Source of the DNA: Schaalia georgiae DSM 6843
Lineage (GTDB): Bacteria > Actinomycetota > Actinomycetes > Actinomycetales > Actinomycetaceae
Direction: 5' to 3'
Length of the DNA: 64,000 nt
Assembly: GCF_000429245.1 (NCBI RefSeq)
Contig: NZ_AUBM01000007.1
Coordinates: forward strand, 275,082 to 339,081
Shown: piece after piece, positions 45,217 through 53,538 of the stretch
How the letters are laid out: each line of letters starts with the position of its first letter
Numbering within the stretch: position 1 is the stretch's first letter
The notes under the pieces: generated by a model
Told to the model about the DNA's origin: nothing
Databases searched by the model: none
The model's input: only the letters and a program-made list of their open reading frames with translations
Program-made: the position numbers and the translations under genes

Positions 45217-46630
45217 CCCGGTCCAGCATCCTCTCCGAGAAGGCCTCGCCCTCCACACGGAGGACGGGGTTCTTCCACATGCCCGTCGGCGTCTTGGCAG
45301 CCGGCCCGGCCGCGTCGTAGTCGGTGAGGGGCTCGGTGCCCTCCTCCAGGTGCCGCGCCAGCAGGGCGACGGCCAGCACCGAGACCATGAGCCCGGTGTT
45401 CATCCCGTAGTAGAACTGCTCGACCAGGGTGGCGATGACGATGCCGCCCAAGACCGAGCCGTAGATGTCCTTCGCCTTCCACACGCTGGGCAGGATCCTG
45501 GCGAAGAACGCCAGGAAGAGGAAGGCGCCGACGATCCCGTAGGAGAAGAGGACCGTCCAGAACTGGCCCTGGGTGCCCAGCGATGGCAGCCACGGCACGG
45601 AAGCGGGGCGCGGCGCCCCGAAGCCGAGCAGGGGGGACTCCCTGAGCGAGACCAGGGTCTCCAGGTAGTTCGTGAGGCGGTCGACCGTCGTGCTCGACGA
45701 CTGCAGGCGCTCCACCAGGGACTGCGAGGCCGGGGTGAACAACCACGCGATGGCGCCGGCCCCGCCGAGGAGCAGCGCGACGAGCACCGTCCGCCACCGT
45801 CCGTCGCGAACCCGCTGGAACCCGACCCACGCCGCGATCACGATCAGGCCGATGTACATGCCTCGGTTGAGGGTCGCTGCCGCTGGCACCACCGCGGCGG
45901 CGCACACGAGGGCGTGGAGGTAGCGGTGGCGCGCGTACTCGCGCCAGGAGATGACCGTGAAGATGATCGCGAGCGGGAATACCAGGGAGAAGACGTTCCC
46001 CCACGTGTTCGCGTAGATGAAGGGCGCCGAGGGACGGGGATCCGAGAGGACCCACGACCCGGGGTTCCACTGCGTGGTCCCCCTGCGCACGAACTCCGAC
46101 ACGAAGTCGTTGGAGTGCAGCGCCTTGGGGACCAAGTAGTACATGAGCGTGTTGAAGCGCAGTTTGGGAAGCGCCATCGCCAAGTACCCGCCGACCACGG
46201 CCGACGCCAGGAAGCCCCACAGGGTCCCCATGAGGACCTTCGGCGTCAGGCGGGCGCGGGCGTTGAACGCGTAGATCCCGAACACCAGGGGGGACATCTG
46301 CAGAGCGAAGCGGTAGAACGCGCCGATGAGGCGCCCGACCGAGTCGAGCATGCTCATCGACGCGAGCACCCACACCAGGAAGAACAGCCAGATCACAGTC
46401 CCCGGCGGGAAGCGCAGGCCCCGCCGCCCCAGCATGAACACGATCATGATGATCGCGAACACCGGCCACATGAGGTCCCCGGCGCCGATCACCCACCACA
46501 GGAAGTACCCGGAGTAGGCGACGACGAAGGGCCATGCGGGCAGCTGCAGGGCGTCCTCGTTGAGCGCGCCGATGAAGGCCGGACCGGGTCTGGCCCAGAT
46601 CCCACGGCGCGACGCCGCAATCTCGGCCAC
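45155..46630 (-). CDS. O-antigen ligase/polymerase-like membrane protein (Wzy-like)
   Basis: A 491-residue protein with about 11-12 helices and a large outer loop (about residues 200-260) typical of Wzy polymerases and WaaL-type ligases. Hydrophobic blocks include PVFAIIMIVFMLG, VIWLFFLVWVLASM, and late GIVGAFLFLAFFARILP. It probably polymerises lipid-linked repeat units on the outer face. It is the last gene of a six-gene operon; the GT2 gene ends one base before its GTG. Its last 20 codons overlap the convergent gene. Confidence 0.8.
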   Translation of the reverse strand: MAEIAASRRGIWARPGPAFIGALNEDALQLPAWPFVVAYSGYFLWWVIGAGDLMWPVFAIIMIVFMLGRRGLRFPPGTVIWLFFLVWVLASMSMLDSVGRLIGAFYRFALQMSPLVFGIYAFNARARLTPKVLMGTLWGFLASAVVGGYLAMALPKLRFNTLMYYLVPKALHSNDFVSEFVRRGTTQWNPGSWVLSDPRPSAPFIYANTWGNVFSLVFPLAIIFTVISWREYARHRYLHALVCAAAVVPAAATLNRGMYIGLIVIAAWVGFQRVRDGRWRTVLVALLLGGAGAIAWLFTPASQSLVERLQSSSTTVDRLTNYLETLVSLRESPLLGFGAPRPASVPWLPSLGTQGQFWTVLFSYGIVGAFLFLAFFARILPSVWKAKDIYGSVLGGIVIATLVEQFYYGMNTGLMVSVLAVALLARHLEEGTEPLTDYDAAGPAAKTPTGMWKNPVLRVEGEAFSERMLDRVSTSDRRGRRPRIVSRNRRR

Positions 46631-46631
46631 G

Positions 46632-47918
46632 TCAGTCCCGCCCGTCCGCGGGGCCCTTCGGCGCCCCCTCCGCCCCGTCGGCCCGGCCGGAGGAGGGGCG
46701 CTTCCTGGGGCGCAGGCGGTTGGCGTGGCGCGAGCGCAGGTAGCGCACCGGGCCCTCGAGGAAGCCCTTGACCTCGGACCGGGTGAGGCCGGAGGGCACG
46801 TCGTCGTCAGTGCCCGCGACGCGCGCGGATCCGGGGCGCAGGCGCGCCGCGACGGCGGGGGCCCGGGAGGCCAGGGTGAGCGCCGTGGAGGGACGGGCCA
46901 GGACCGCTTTGACGAGCAGGGCGGACATGCCCGAGCCGTTGCCGCGCACCTGGGCGTCCAGGCCCTCGTGGTCCACGCGGTGGCGGTGGTGGACCAGCGC
47001 GTCGGGCGTGTGCACGATGACGTCGCCGTGGGCGAGGACGCGGGCGAACATGTCGAGGTCCTCGCCCCCGCGGGTCGGGGTCCCGGCCCCCAGCGAGGGG
47101 TCGAAGGGGCCGACCTCCATGAGGACGTCGCGGCGCAGCGCCATGCACACCCCCGCGCCGACGCGGGCCGTGGCCACCGGGTAGAGGGGGCCGCCGTCCC
47201 CGGCCTCGCCGAGGCCCCTCACGCTGTCGGGGACCCTCCCCTTCGCCCACACGCGGGGCGTGAAATCCTTGGGGAAGCCCCCCCGGCTCTCGAACCAGCG
47301 CTGCGGGGCGTGGACGAGCTCCAGGGGGAGAACGATCCCAGTGGTCGCCCCCACCAGGGGGCTCGCCGTGAAGGGGTCGATGAGGGCAGTCAGCCAGTGG
47401 GGGTCGACGATGGCGTCGTCGTCGGTGAAGGCCACGACCTCGCCGGTCGCGGCCAGGACACCGCGGTTGCGGGCCCGGGAGAGCCCGGGCCGCGAGGCGT
47501 TGACGACGGTGAGGCGCTCGTCGTCAATGCCCTTCAGGGCGGTGCGCGCCAATCCGGTGGTCGGCGCGTTGTCGACGACGACGACACGGTAGTCGCGGTG
47601 GTCCTGGGCCAGGACCGCTTTGACGGAGGCGGCCAGCAGGTCCGAGCGCCCGGTCGTGCAGATGACGACGGTGGCGGGGACGGTCGCGCCCGCGCCCTCG
47701 TTCCACCCGCGCCTGGGGGCGGCGGGCACCGCGGCCACGGCGGGGTCGGACTCTGGCGCGCCAGTGCCCTCGATGGTGACCGCGCCGCAGTTTCGCCCGT
47801 TCTCGCGCACGAGCACGAGGGCGCGCTCCATACCGGGGTCGCCGGAGACGAGCTCACGCACCCGCTCCGTGCGGTCGACGTGCCAGATGGAGGACCCGTG
47901 GGGATCGGCGGTGCTCAT
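46632..47918 (-). CDS. Glycosyltransferase family 2
   Basis: A 428-residue GT-A enzyme. The catalytic core starts at about residue 80 (ATVVICTTGRSDLL), followed by VVVDNAP (donor nucleotide), AFTDDDAIVDPHW (DxD-like metal site) and GGEDLDMFAR (catalytic base). The first 75 residues are an N-terminal extension of unclear role and the last 60 are basic and disordered. The ATG overlaps the Wzz-like gene stop by four bases. Sugar specificity is unknown. Confidence 0.9.
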   Translation of the reverse strand: MSTADPHGSSIWHVDRTERVRELVSGDPGMERALVLVRENGRNCGAVTIEGTGAPESDPAVAAVPAAPRRGWNEGAGATVPATVVICTTGRSDLLAASVKAVLAQDHRDYRVVVVDNAPTTGLARTALKGIDDERLTVVNASRPGLSRARNRGVLAATGEVVAFTDDDAIVDPHWLTALIDPFTASPLVGATTGIVLPLELVHAPQRWFESRGGFPKDFTPRVWAKGRVPDSVRGLGEAGDGGPLYPVATARVGAGVCMALRRDVLMEVGPFDPSLGAGTPTRGGEDLDMFARVLAHGDVIVHTPDALVHHRHRVDHEGLDAQVRGNGSGMSALLVKAVLARPSTALTLASRAPAVAARLRPGSARVAGTDDDVPSGLTRSEVKGFLEGPVRYLRSRHANRLRPRKRPSSGRADGAEGAPKGPADGRD

Positions 47919-49426
47919 CGCTTGTCCTCCACCCTGCGGGTCACCGTCTGCGTGGGGATCTCGTAGGTGCCCCGCTCCGCTTGGATCTGAGCGAGTTCCG
48001 CGTTGACGACGGCCTTGTCGGAATGGCGCGGCACGTCGCCGATAGGCGCTTGGATGAGGGTCTCCTCGGGGTCGTCGGAGCTGGTCATCCCCGCGTGCCT
48101 CCCTGGGGGCACGACCTCGGCGGGGCCGCCGTAGGCGGAGTGGACAGCGGGCTCGGGGCGCGGCGCCGAGGCGGCCTCCTCCGCCTCGCCCAGGTAGAGC
48201 ATCGCGTTGACCTCGCGGTTGATGAGGGCGAGCTCGTCGAGGAGGGCGTGGATCGGGCCCAGGGCGTCGCCGCCGCGCACTGCGATGAGGACGTGCTTGG
48301 AGGGGCGGACCTCGTCGAGCAGGCCCGCCAGGGGCTGGGTCATGTCAATGAGGCGCGGGGAGGGCACACGGGTCTCGGCCAGGGACCGGGTGAGGGTGGC
48401 GTGCAGGGTCCGGGCCTGCGGGTCCGTGGGGTCGATGATGAGGTCCACCCAGTGCTCGCGGTCGATCGTCATGGCGAGCATCCGCGTGGGCGACTCCCAC
48501 TCGTTCTCAGCGCCGTGCTCGCGGCTCCACACGGGCAGTGCGGTCAAGTCGGCCAACTGCGACGGCGAGATGAGCGAGCGCGCGCGGGTCTCCTTCACGA
48601 AGACGACGACCAAACCGATGAAGAGGCCGACGGCCGTGGTCACCAGGAGGGTGCGCGCCGCCGAGGGGGACGTGGTGTCCTCGGACTGCCCCGCCGCGGT
48701 CAGCACGCGCCCAGCGGTGACGTGGTAGGGCGCCAGCTGCACGGCCTGGTCCATGAGCTTGTCGATCTCAGCGCGCAGCTGCGTGATCCTGGCGGCGTCG
48801 GCCGAACTGGTCCGCTGGACCGGCTGGTTCCGCTGCGCGCCGCGCGCGTTGTTGCCCAAGCCCGTGTCCTCGTCCTCCGGTTCCTGGGCCGCCTGCTGGG
48901 CCTGGAGCTGCGAGAGCTCGGTGTTGAGCTCTTCGATGCGCGCCGTGATCCCCGCCAGCATCTCGTCGGCGCGGGCCTCGGCCAGGGCGGTGCGCTCCTT
49001 GAGGTAGGCGGCGGCGATGGCGTCGGCTGCGGCCACCGCCTTGTCGCGACTGCGGGCGCTGTACTCGATGCGCACGATGGTGCCGTTGGTGTCGCCCGAC
49101 ACCTCCATGCCTGCCAGAAGGGTCTCCGCGTCGGTGCCGCCGATCGCCGTGGCGGCTGCGGCGAGGACGTTCGCGGACTTGGCGATCCCCAGCTCGGTGA
49201 CCATGTCCGTGGAGCTGATCGAGGTCTTCGCCACGGGGGTGGGGGTGGCTGCGGGCGGCGTGATCGTCATGGTGACGGTCGCCGTATGGTCCACGGGCAG
49301 TGCGAAGACCGCGCCCACCCCGATGGCGAGCCCGCCCAGGGTGGCGGCTACGATGGACTTCCACCGGCGCGCGAAGGCGTGGCGAAGTATCTCCTGGCCC
49401 CCAGTCGGCGGCTTGGTGAGGATCAT
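47915..49426 (-). CDS. Wzz-like chain-length/copolymerase protein without kinase P-loop
   Basis: A 503-residue protein. Two membrane helices (about residues 24-44 and 255-278) flank an extracytoplasmic coiled-coil region (EMLAGITARIEELNTELSQLQ), the Wzz topology. The cytoplasmic part (about 280-390) looks like a BY-kinase fold, with LTALPVW and ATLTRSLAETRV, but has no Walker A GxxxxGK[ST]. The tail (400-503) is acidic and probably disordered, with no tyrosine cluster. It would set polymer length without phosphorylation control. Overlaps its neighbours on both sides by four bases. Confidence 0.82.
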   Translation of the reverse strand: MILTKPPTGGQEILRHAFARRWKSIVAATLGGLAIGVGAVFALPVDHTATVTMTITPPAATPTPVAKTSISSTDMVTELGIAKSANVLAAAATAIGGTDAETLLAGMEVSGDTNGTIVRIEYSARSRDKAVAAADAIAAAYLKERTALAEARADEMLAGITARIEELNTELSQLQAQQAAQEPEDEDTGLGNNARGAQRNQPVQRTSSADAARITQLRAEIDKLMDQAVQLAPYHVTAGRVLTAAGQSEDTTSPSAARTLLVTTAVGLFIGLVVVFVKETRARSLISPSQLADLTALPVWSREHGAENEWESPTRMLAMTIDREHWVDLIIDPTDPQARTLHATLTRSLAETRVPSPRLIDMTQPLAGLLDEVRPSKHVLIAVRGGDALGPIHALLDELALINREVNAMLYLGEAEEAASAPRPEPAVHSAYGGPAEVVPPGRHAGMTSSDDPEETLIQAPIGDVPRHSDKAVVNAELAQIQAERGTYEIPTQTVTRRVEDKR

Positions 49427-50319
49427 TGGTCATCTCCTTGCATCCGGGCCCGCACCCAGCGGATGCGTCCGTTGAGTCGCCGCTCCAAGCGGTGCGCGGC
49501 GCGTGTCGGCAGGGCGCTCAGTCCCGCCCTGAAGGCCTCCTCGAAATCGTCGAGTGCGGCGCGGGCCCCGCTGGCCGGCATCTGGGGCAGGGCCACCAGC
49601 CTCGGCAGCGGGCGGCCCGTGAGTCGCTGCGCGAGGTCGGCGAAGGCGCGCGCCTGGAGCTCATTATTCCAGGACTCGGCCCTCCACCGCTGCGATGCGG
49701 TCACCTGAGTGGGGTGGATCCTGTACACCAGGCCCCAGGCGGCCAGGCGGCGGATCGTGCCCCCGTCCGCCGCGACGCGCAGCCACAGGTCGTAGTCCTC
49801 GGCGGGGACGTTCCGGTATCCGCCGACGCGGTCCAGGCAGTCGCGGGTCGCCACCATCGTCGGGTGGCACACGGGGTTGGTGAGCAGCAGGTGCCAGGGC
49901 ATCTCGTCGGGCCCGATGGCGTAGGGAGCGCGGGGCACGGGACAGCGCCCGCGCAATTCGACGATCTGCGTGAACACCATGTCGTCGCCGCGCCCGATGG
50001 CGGCCCCGCACCGCCGGAAGCGGCCACGCAGGCTCACGTCGTCGGCGTCCATGCGCCCCACCAGGGACGAGTCGGTGCCCGCCATGAGCTGGCCGAGGAC
50101 GCGGGCCACTCCTCCCTCGCCGGGGGCGATGGGGACGACGCGCAGGCGCGGGTCCCCGGCGGCGGCCTCCTGGGCGCGCTCCGCGGTGGCGTCGGTGGAG
50201 GAGTCGTCGCCGACGACCAATTCGGAGTCGGCGGGCATGGCGCGCAGAGTCGAGGCGACGGCGCGGCGGATCGTTCCGGCGGCGTTGCGGGCGGGCAGTA
50301 GGACGCAGAGGCGGGGCAT
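49423..50319 (-). CDS. Glycosyltransferase family 2
   Basis: A 298-residue GT2 enzyme with a compact GT-A domain: CVLLPARNAAGTI at the N-terminus, VVGDDSSTD, the metal motif GRMDADDVS and AEDYDLWLR near the catalytic base. A helical C-terminal third follows (WNNELQARAFADLAQRL). It transfers one sugar to a lipid-linked intermediate; donor unknown. ATG at 50319 begins two bases after the stop of the CDP-alcohol phosphotransferase gene. Confidence 0.9.
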   Translation of the reverse strand: MPRLCVLLPARNAAGTIRRAVASTLRAMPADSELVVGDDSSTDATAERAQEAAAGDPRLRVVPIAPGEGGVARVLGQLMAGTDSSLVGRMDADDVSLRGRFRRCGAAIGRGDDMVFTQIVELRGRCPVPRAPYAIGPDEMPWHLLLTNPVCHPTMVATRDCLDRVGGYRNVPAEDYDLWLRVAADGGTIRRLAAWGLVYRIHPTQVTASQRWRAESWNNELQARAFADLAQRLTGRPLPRLVALPQMPASGARAALDDFEEAFRAGLSALPTRAAHRLERRLNGRIRWVRARMQGDDQ

Positions 50320-50320
50320 G

Positions 50321-51070
50321 TCAGCGGCGCTCCGCTGCGTCCAGGGCCCGCAGGTCGCGGTAGCGCCTGCGCAGAGAGATCGCGCTGTGGGCGCAGGCGA
50401 TGGCCGCGAGCGCCGTGTAGAGAACGGCGAAGGGCGTCCCCAGCCCCCACAGGACGAAGGACCAGCACAGCGTCCCCGGATCGGTGGGCAGCAGGATGAA
50501 GCTGCGCAGTGTGCCGCCCCGGGTCTGCTTGCGGCCCGCGGCGCGCACGAACTGCTCGGCCAGGATCTGGCTCATGAACTGCCCGGAGGCGACCCACCCG
50601 TAAACCAGGGCCACCAGGGCGAGCCACCACTGCTCCTGCTGGTGCCACATGAGCGCGACGGCCGCGCAGTAGTGGATGGCGGGACTGCGGAAGGCGTCGG
50701 CGACGTGGTCGACCCACTCCCCCGTCTTCGACGAGGCGTGGGTGACGCGGGAGACCTGGCCGTCGGCCGAGTCGAAGAGGAAACCCGCAGCCAGGAGGAC
50801 GCCGACGGGGATCCCCGTCCACCACGCGGGAGGCAGGGCGACCAGGAGCGCCATGCCCGCAGCGGAAAGGCACACGGACACGAGGCTCACGAAGTTGGGG
50901 GTCCACCCCCAGGCGGCTGCCGCGGCGGCGACGACCCTGGCGCCCGAGCGGTTCACCCACCGCATGTAGGCGGGCACGCCGTCGCCGGGTTTCTGAGCGG
51001 CGCCGAGCTCGCGGCGGTACTGGCCGAAGCGCTGGGCCCATGTTCCCGAGGGGGCCTGCCAGTCACTCAT
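50321..51070 (-). CDS. CDP-alcohol phosphatidyltransferase-family membrane enzyme
   Basis: A 249-residue membrane protein with about six helices. The family signature D-x2-DG-x2-AR-x8-G-x3-D-x3-D is present at residues 100-125: D100, D103-G104, S107-R108, G117, D121, D125, with serine where alanine is usual. It exchanges CMP from a CDP-alcohol with another alcohol. Next to a nucleotidyltransferase of the CDP-forming type it may attach an alcohol phosphate to a polysaccharide or lipid rather than make ordinary phospholipid; that is inference. Four-base overlap with the upstream gene. Confidence 0.88.
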   Translation of the reverse strand: MSDWQAPSGTWAQRFGQYRRELGAAQKPGDGVPAYMRWVNRSGARVVAAAAAAWGWTPNFVSLVSVCLSAAGMALLVALPPAWWTGIPVGVLLAAGFLFDSADGQVSRVTHASSKTGEWVDHVADAFRSPAIHYCAAVALMWHQQEQWWLALVALVYGWVASGQFMSQILAEQFVRAAGRKQTRGGTLRSFILLPTDPGTLCWSFVLWGLGTPFAVLYTALAAIACAHSAISLRRRYRDLRALDAAERR

Positions 51071-51660
51071 CGCACTGCCCCCTCGTCCAGGGGCCGGGCC
51101 ACGGCGTCTGCTGCGGACGCTTCGCCGGCTGCCGAACGAGGGGCCTGGGCGTCTGCCGCGGGCGCCTCGTCGGGTATTGCGGACGCCTCGCTGGATGCTG
51201 CGGGCGCCTCGTCGTCGGAGAAGTCCTCGGGCGCGATGAAACGGCGCAACTTGGTGGACGAGGTGGAGGGGGTGTAGGGCAGGTAGACGACACGGGCGCC
51301 CACCTCGGCCATCTCGGCCTCCAGTTTGGCCCCTTTGGGGGTGTCCTTCCAGTCGTCGCCCTTGAAGAGGACATCGAAGGGCTGCAAGCGCCACGCGAGG
51401 CGCTTGTCCTGGTCGAGGTCCACCACGACGGCGTCGACGAAGCGCAGGGAGGAGACCAAATCGCAACGCTCTTTGAGGGGGATGACGGGAGCCCGCCCTT
51501 TCATGCGGATAAGCGCCTCGTCGGAGGTGACTCCGACCACCAGTCGGTCGCAGCGCTCGCGCGCAGCGCGCAGGATGTTGAGGTGCCCCTGATGGAACAT
51601 GTCGAAGCCACCGGGCACGTATCCGGTGACGGGCTTGGCTGTAGTCCGTGTCTGATCCAC
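51067..51660 (-). CDS. Cytidylyltransferase-like protein (TagD/GCT type)
   Basis: A 197-residue nucleotidyltransferase. Residues 13-30 hold PGGFDMFHQGHLNIL with the H-x-G-H nucleotide motif; RCDLVSSLRFVDAVV and the closing STSSTK (in place of RTxGISTT) complete the glycerol-3-phosphate cytidylyltransferase-like fold at about residue 145. The last 50 residues are an Ala/Glu/Ser-rich repeat tail (EAPAA, EASA patterns). It probably makes a CDP-activated alcohol for the next enzyme. First gene of the six-gene operon; start GTG 51660 has a weak ribosome site. Confidence 0.85.
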   Translation of the reverse strand: MDQTRTTAKPVTGYVPGGFDMFHQGHLNILRAARERCDRLVVGVTSDEALIRMKGRAPVIPLKERCDLVSSLRFVDAVVVDLDQDKRLAWRLQPFDVLFKGDDWKDTPKGAKLEAEMAEVGARVVYLPYTPSTSSTKLRRFIAPEDFSDDEAPAASSEASAIPDEAPAADAQAPRSAAGEASAADAVARPLDEGAVR

Positions 51661-51824
51661 CCATCAAGTGTGCCACTTATCAAGCGGTCAACTCACCTTT
51701 ACCGAGCAAATGCCCGAAAGATCACGCACACCCTGTTCCGACCATGCCGCCCCGGTCCACGGCGTGGCGCGCGGTGGCCAAAAAGTGACCAGGCCAGCCC
51801 TGAGCGGTGGGTCAGAATGCGCAC

Positions 51825-51914
51825 GAGCCCCGGGCGGGAATGGGTCCTTTCCTCCCGCATCCCGTCGAGCTGGATCGCTTTGACCGAACCCCGGGCGGGG
51901 ACGGGTCCTTTCCG
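51825..51914. repeat. 29-nt direct repeat pair, offset 61 nt
   Basis: 51825-51853 and 51886-51914 match at 26 of 29 positions with a 32-nt spacer. The shared core is CCCCGGGCGGG followed by GGGTCCTTTCC. No leader or cas gene is in the window. Confidence 0.7.
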
Positions 51915-51920
51915 GGAAAC

Positions 51921-52001
51921 TGGTCCGAAATGTGTCTGAGTCCGCACGAATTCAGCAGAATCGCACCAAAACCGTGAGACTCAGACACAGAATGGACCAG
52001 C
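51921..52001. repeat. 23-nt imperfect inverted repeat
   Basis: CTGGTCC...TGTGTCTGAGTC (51921-51943) is mirrored at 51979-52001 by GACTCAGACACA...GGACCAG: 12 and 7 paired bases around a four-base mismatch, with a 35-nt central loop. It resembles a palindromic intergenic element. Confidence 0.55.
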
Positions 52002-52051
52002 CCGCCGTGTCGGTCTCACCGTGCTAACAGCCCACTACGCGGGGCGTCCAG

Positions 52052-52152
52052 GTCGTTTTACACGCGAAGTCGCGTTTTCAAAGGGAAACCTCGCCCGCCG
52101 GACGGGCGCGGGGGCCGTTTTGCAAGCGAAGTGGAGTTTTCAAAGGGATACC
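52052..52152. repeat. 39-nt direct repeat pair, offset 62 nt
   Basis: 52052-52090 and 52114-52152 match at 33 of 39 positions, ending in the shared GTTTTCAAAGGGA. TTTGCAAG in the second copy recurs at 52157 and, inverted, at 52175, linking this pair with the palindrome that follows. Confidence 0.7.
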
Positions 52153-52191
52153 ACGCTTTGCAAGTGTTATAATGCTTGCAAAGTGTGGTAT
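52148..52191. promoter_or_regulatory. 17-bp palindrome around a TATAAT box
   Basis: ATACCACGCTTTGCAAG (52148-52164) and CTTGCAAAGTGTGGTAT (52175-52191) pair at 16 of 17 positions. The ten-base centre, TGTTATAATG, contains a consensus -10 hexamer. Right after it, two 20-bp units starting GGTAT (52187 and 52207) match at 15 of 20. It may be an operator-promoter or a hairpin RNA; direction is unclear. Confidence 0.5.
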
Positions 52192-52290
52192 TGCTGTAAA
52201 AGTGGAGGTATCGCTGTGAAAACAGACCTCGGGCGAACCGCGCAACAAGGCTGCCCCACCCGCCCAGCAGGCCCCCTCGGTGCGACAAAA

Positions 52291-52379
52291 CCGAATGCCG
52301 CGCACACGGAGGCACCGCGCCGCCGGAGCCGACGCCCTGGACCGCGTCCAGCCGCATGCCGCGCACACGGAGGCGCCGC
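52291..52379. repeat. 28-nt direct repeat pair, offset 61 nt
   Basis: 52291-52318 and 52352-52379 match at 26 of 28 positions with a 33-nt spacer. Shared core: ATGCCGCGCACACGGAGGC. It lies upstream (on the plus side) of the purU stop. Confidence 0.7.
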
Positions 52380-52435
52380 TTTCCCACTGCCGCTGCCGAG
52401 TCGACTGGCCACGGCCCACTTGGTGGAACCGCGCC

Positions 52436-53290
52436 TCATTTGGCGAAGACGACGGTCCTCGTCCCGTTCGTGAGAACCCGGTGCTCGGCATGGAAACGGA
52501 CGGCCTGAGCGAGAACCCGCCGCTCCACGTCCTGGCCCAGGGCGACCATGTCGGCGGTGGAGTCCGCGTGGCTGACCCGCGTCACGTCCTGCTCGATGAT
52601 GGGCCCCTCATCCAGGTCGGCCGTCACGTAGTGGGCGGTGGCGCCGATGAGTTTCACGCCGCGCTCGTGGGCCTGGGCATAGGGGCGGGCGCCTTTGAAG
52701 GAGGGGAGGAAGGAGTGGTGGATGTTGATGACGCGGCCCTCCATGGCCCGGCACACGCCATCGGAGAGGATCTGCATATAGCGCGCCAGCACCACCAGTT
52801 CCACTTTCTCCGAGGCGACGAGGTCGAGCAACTGCTCCTCGGCCCGGGCTTTCGCGTCCTTCGTGACGGGGATGTTGAGGAAGGGGACGCCGTAGAACTG
52901 GGCGACGGGCGCCAGGTCCGGGTGGTTGCCCACCACCGCCACGACCTCGATGGGCAGGCCCTGGGTGCGCTGGCGGTAGAGCAGGTCCGTGAGGCAGTGG
53001 CCCTCTCGCGAAACCATGATGATGGTGCGCAGGCGGCGCCCCAGCTCGTCGAGCCGGTAGTCGGCGCCGAACTGGCGCGCCACGTCGGCCAGGCCCTCCT
53101 CCACGGGGGCGCGGCCCGCGGGCGAGTCCACTTCCACGCGCATGAAGAAGGTGCCCGTGCCGGGGTCGCCGAACTGCTGGGACTGGATGACGTTGCCGCC
53201 CGCCGCGCCGATGACGCCGGTGACGGCATGGACGATGCCGGGGCGGTCCGGGCACGACAGGGTGAGAACGAGCTGCGCGTTTTCAGTCAT
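52436..53290 (-). CDS. purU: Formyltetrahydrofolate deformylase
   Basis: Hydrolyses 10-formyl-THF to THF and formate, balancing the one-carbon pool. 284 residues. An ACT domain (residues 1-80, LVLTLSCPDRPGIVHAVTG) precedes the formyltransferase fold: VVGNHPDLA, INIHHSFLPSFKGARPY (catalytic His) and GATAHYVTADLDEGPIIEQD (Asp). The ATG at 53290 begins the ACT domain; the frame further upstream is not supported. It is functionally linked to the glyA-folD operon 20 kb away. Confidence 0.96.
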   Translation of the reverse strand: MTENAQLVLTLSCPDRPGIVHAVTGVIGAAGGNVIQSQQFGDPGTGTFFMRVEVDSPAGRAPVEEGLADVARQFGADYRLDELGRRLRTIIMVSREGHCLTDLLYRQRTQGLPIEVVAVVGNHPDLAPVAQFYGVPFLNIPVTKDAKARAEEQLLDLVASEKVELVVLARYMQILSDGVCRAMEGRVINIHHSFLPSFKGARPYAQAHERGVKLIGATAHYVTADLDEGPIIEQDVTRVSHADSTADMVALGQDVERRVLAQAVRFHAEHRVLTNGTRTVVFAK

Positions 53291-53352
53291 GGGCGCCAGT
53301 CTAATGGTTCTGCGCGAACGCGGGTGCGGGCCCCTGGGCACCGCCCCAGTTA

Positions 53353-53454
53353 CGCACACAACGGACGGAATTACGCAACACGTCGTCGCACACAAGGGCG
53401 GAATCAAGCCCTTGTGTGCGAACAGTGTTGTCTAATCCGGGCCCCTTGTGTGCG
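53353..53454. repeat. Head-to-head array of four CGCACACAA sites, 34-bp spacing
   Basis: CGCACACAA occurs at 53353 and 53387 (offset 34), then its complement TTGTGTGCG at 53412 and 53446 (offset 34). The inner two extend to an exact 13-bp inverted repeat (53387-53399 and 53408-53420) with an eight-base loop. It lies between purU and the end of the FtsK-like operon and may serve as a terminator plus operator. Confidence 0.65.
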
Positions 53455-53538
53455 TACTCCGGGGGAGGAGTGCATGGGAGGACCGCTGATACTGCCTCCG
53501 AGGCAGGCGCTCGCGATTGCGGTAGCAACCAGCGGGGC

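Larger units (their letters stand above)
51661..52435. other. 775-bp repeat-rich intergenic region
   Basis: It separates the polysaccharide operon from purU, both on the minus strand, and holds no supported gene; the open frame at 52021-52473 has shadow-like composition. It contains four repeat structures listed separately: direct pairs at 51825, 52052 and 52291, an inverted repeat at 51921-52001 and a 17-bp palindrome at 52148-52191. The AT-rich centre (52140-52230) is the likely regulatory core. Confidence 0.6.

Noticed and set aside
51661..51695. Sigma-70-like promoter (TTGACC, 17 bp, CTTGAT) for the polysaccharide operon
   Set aside because: The -10 would end two bases before the start codon, placing transcription inside the gene; not convincing unless the true start is further downstream.
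52021..52473. 150-codon plus-strand frame in the repeat-rich gap
   Set aside because: No ribosome site, composition follows the repeats, and the end runs into purU antisense.
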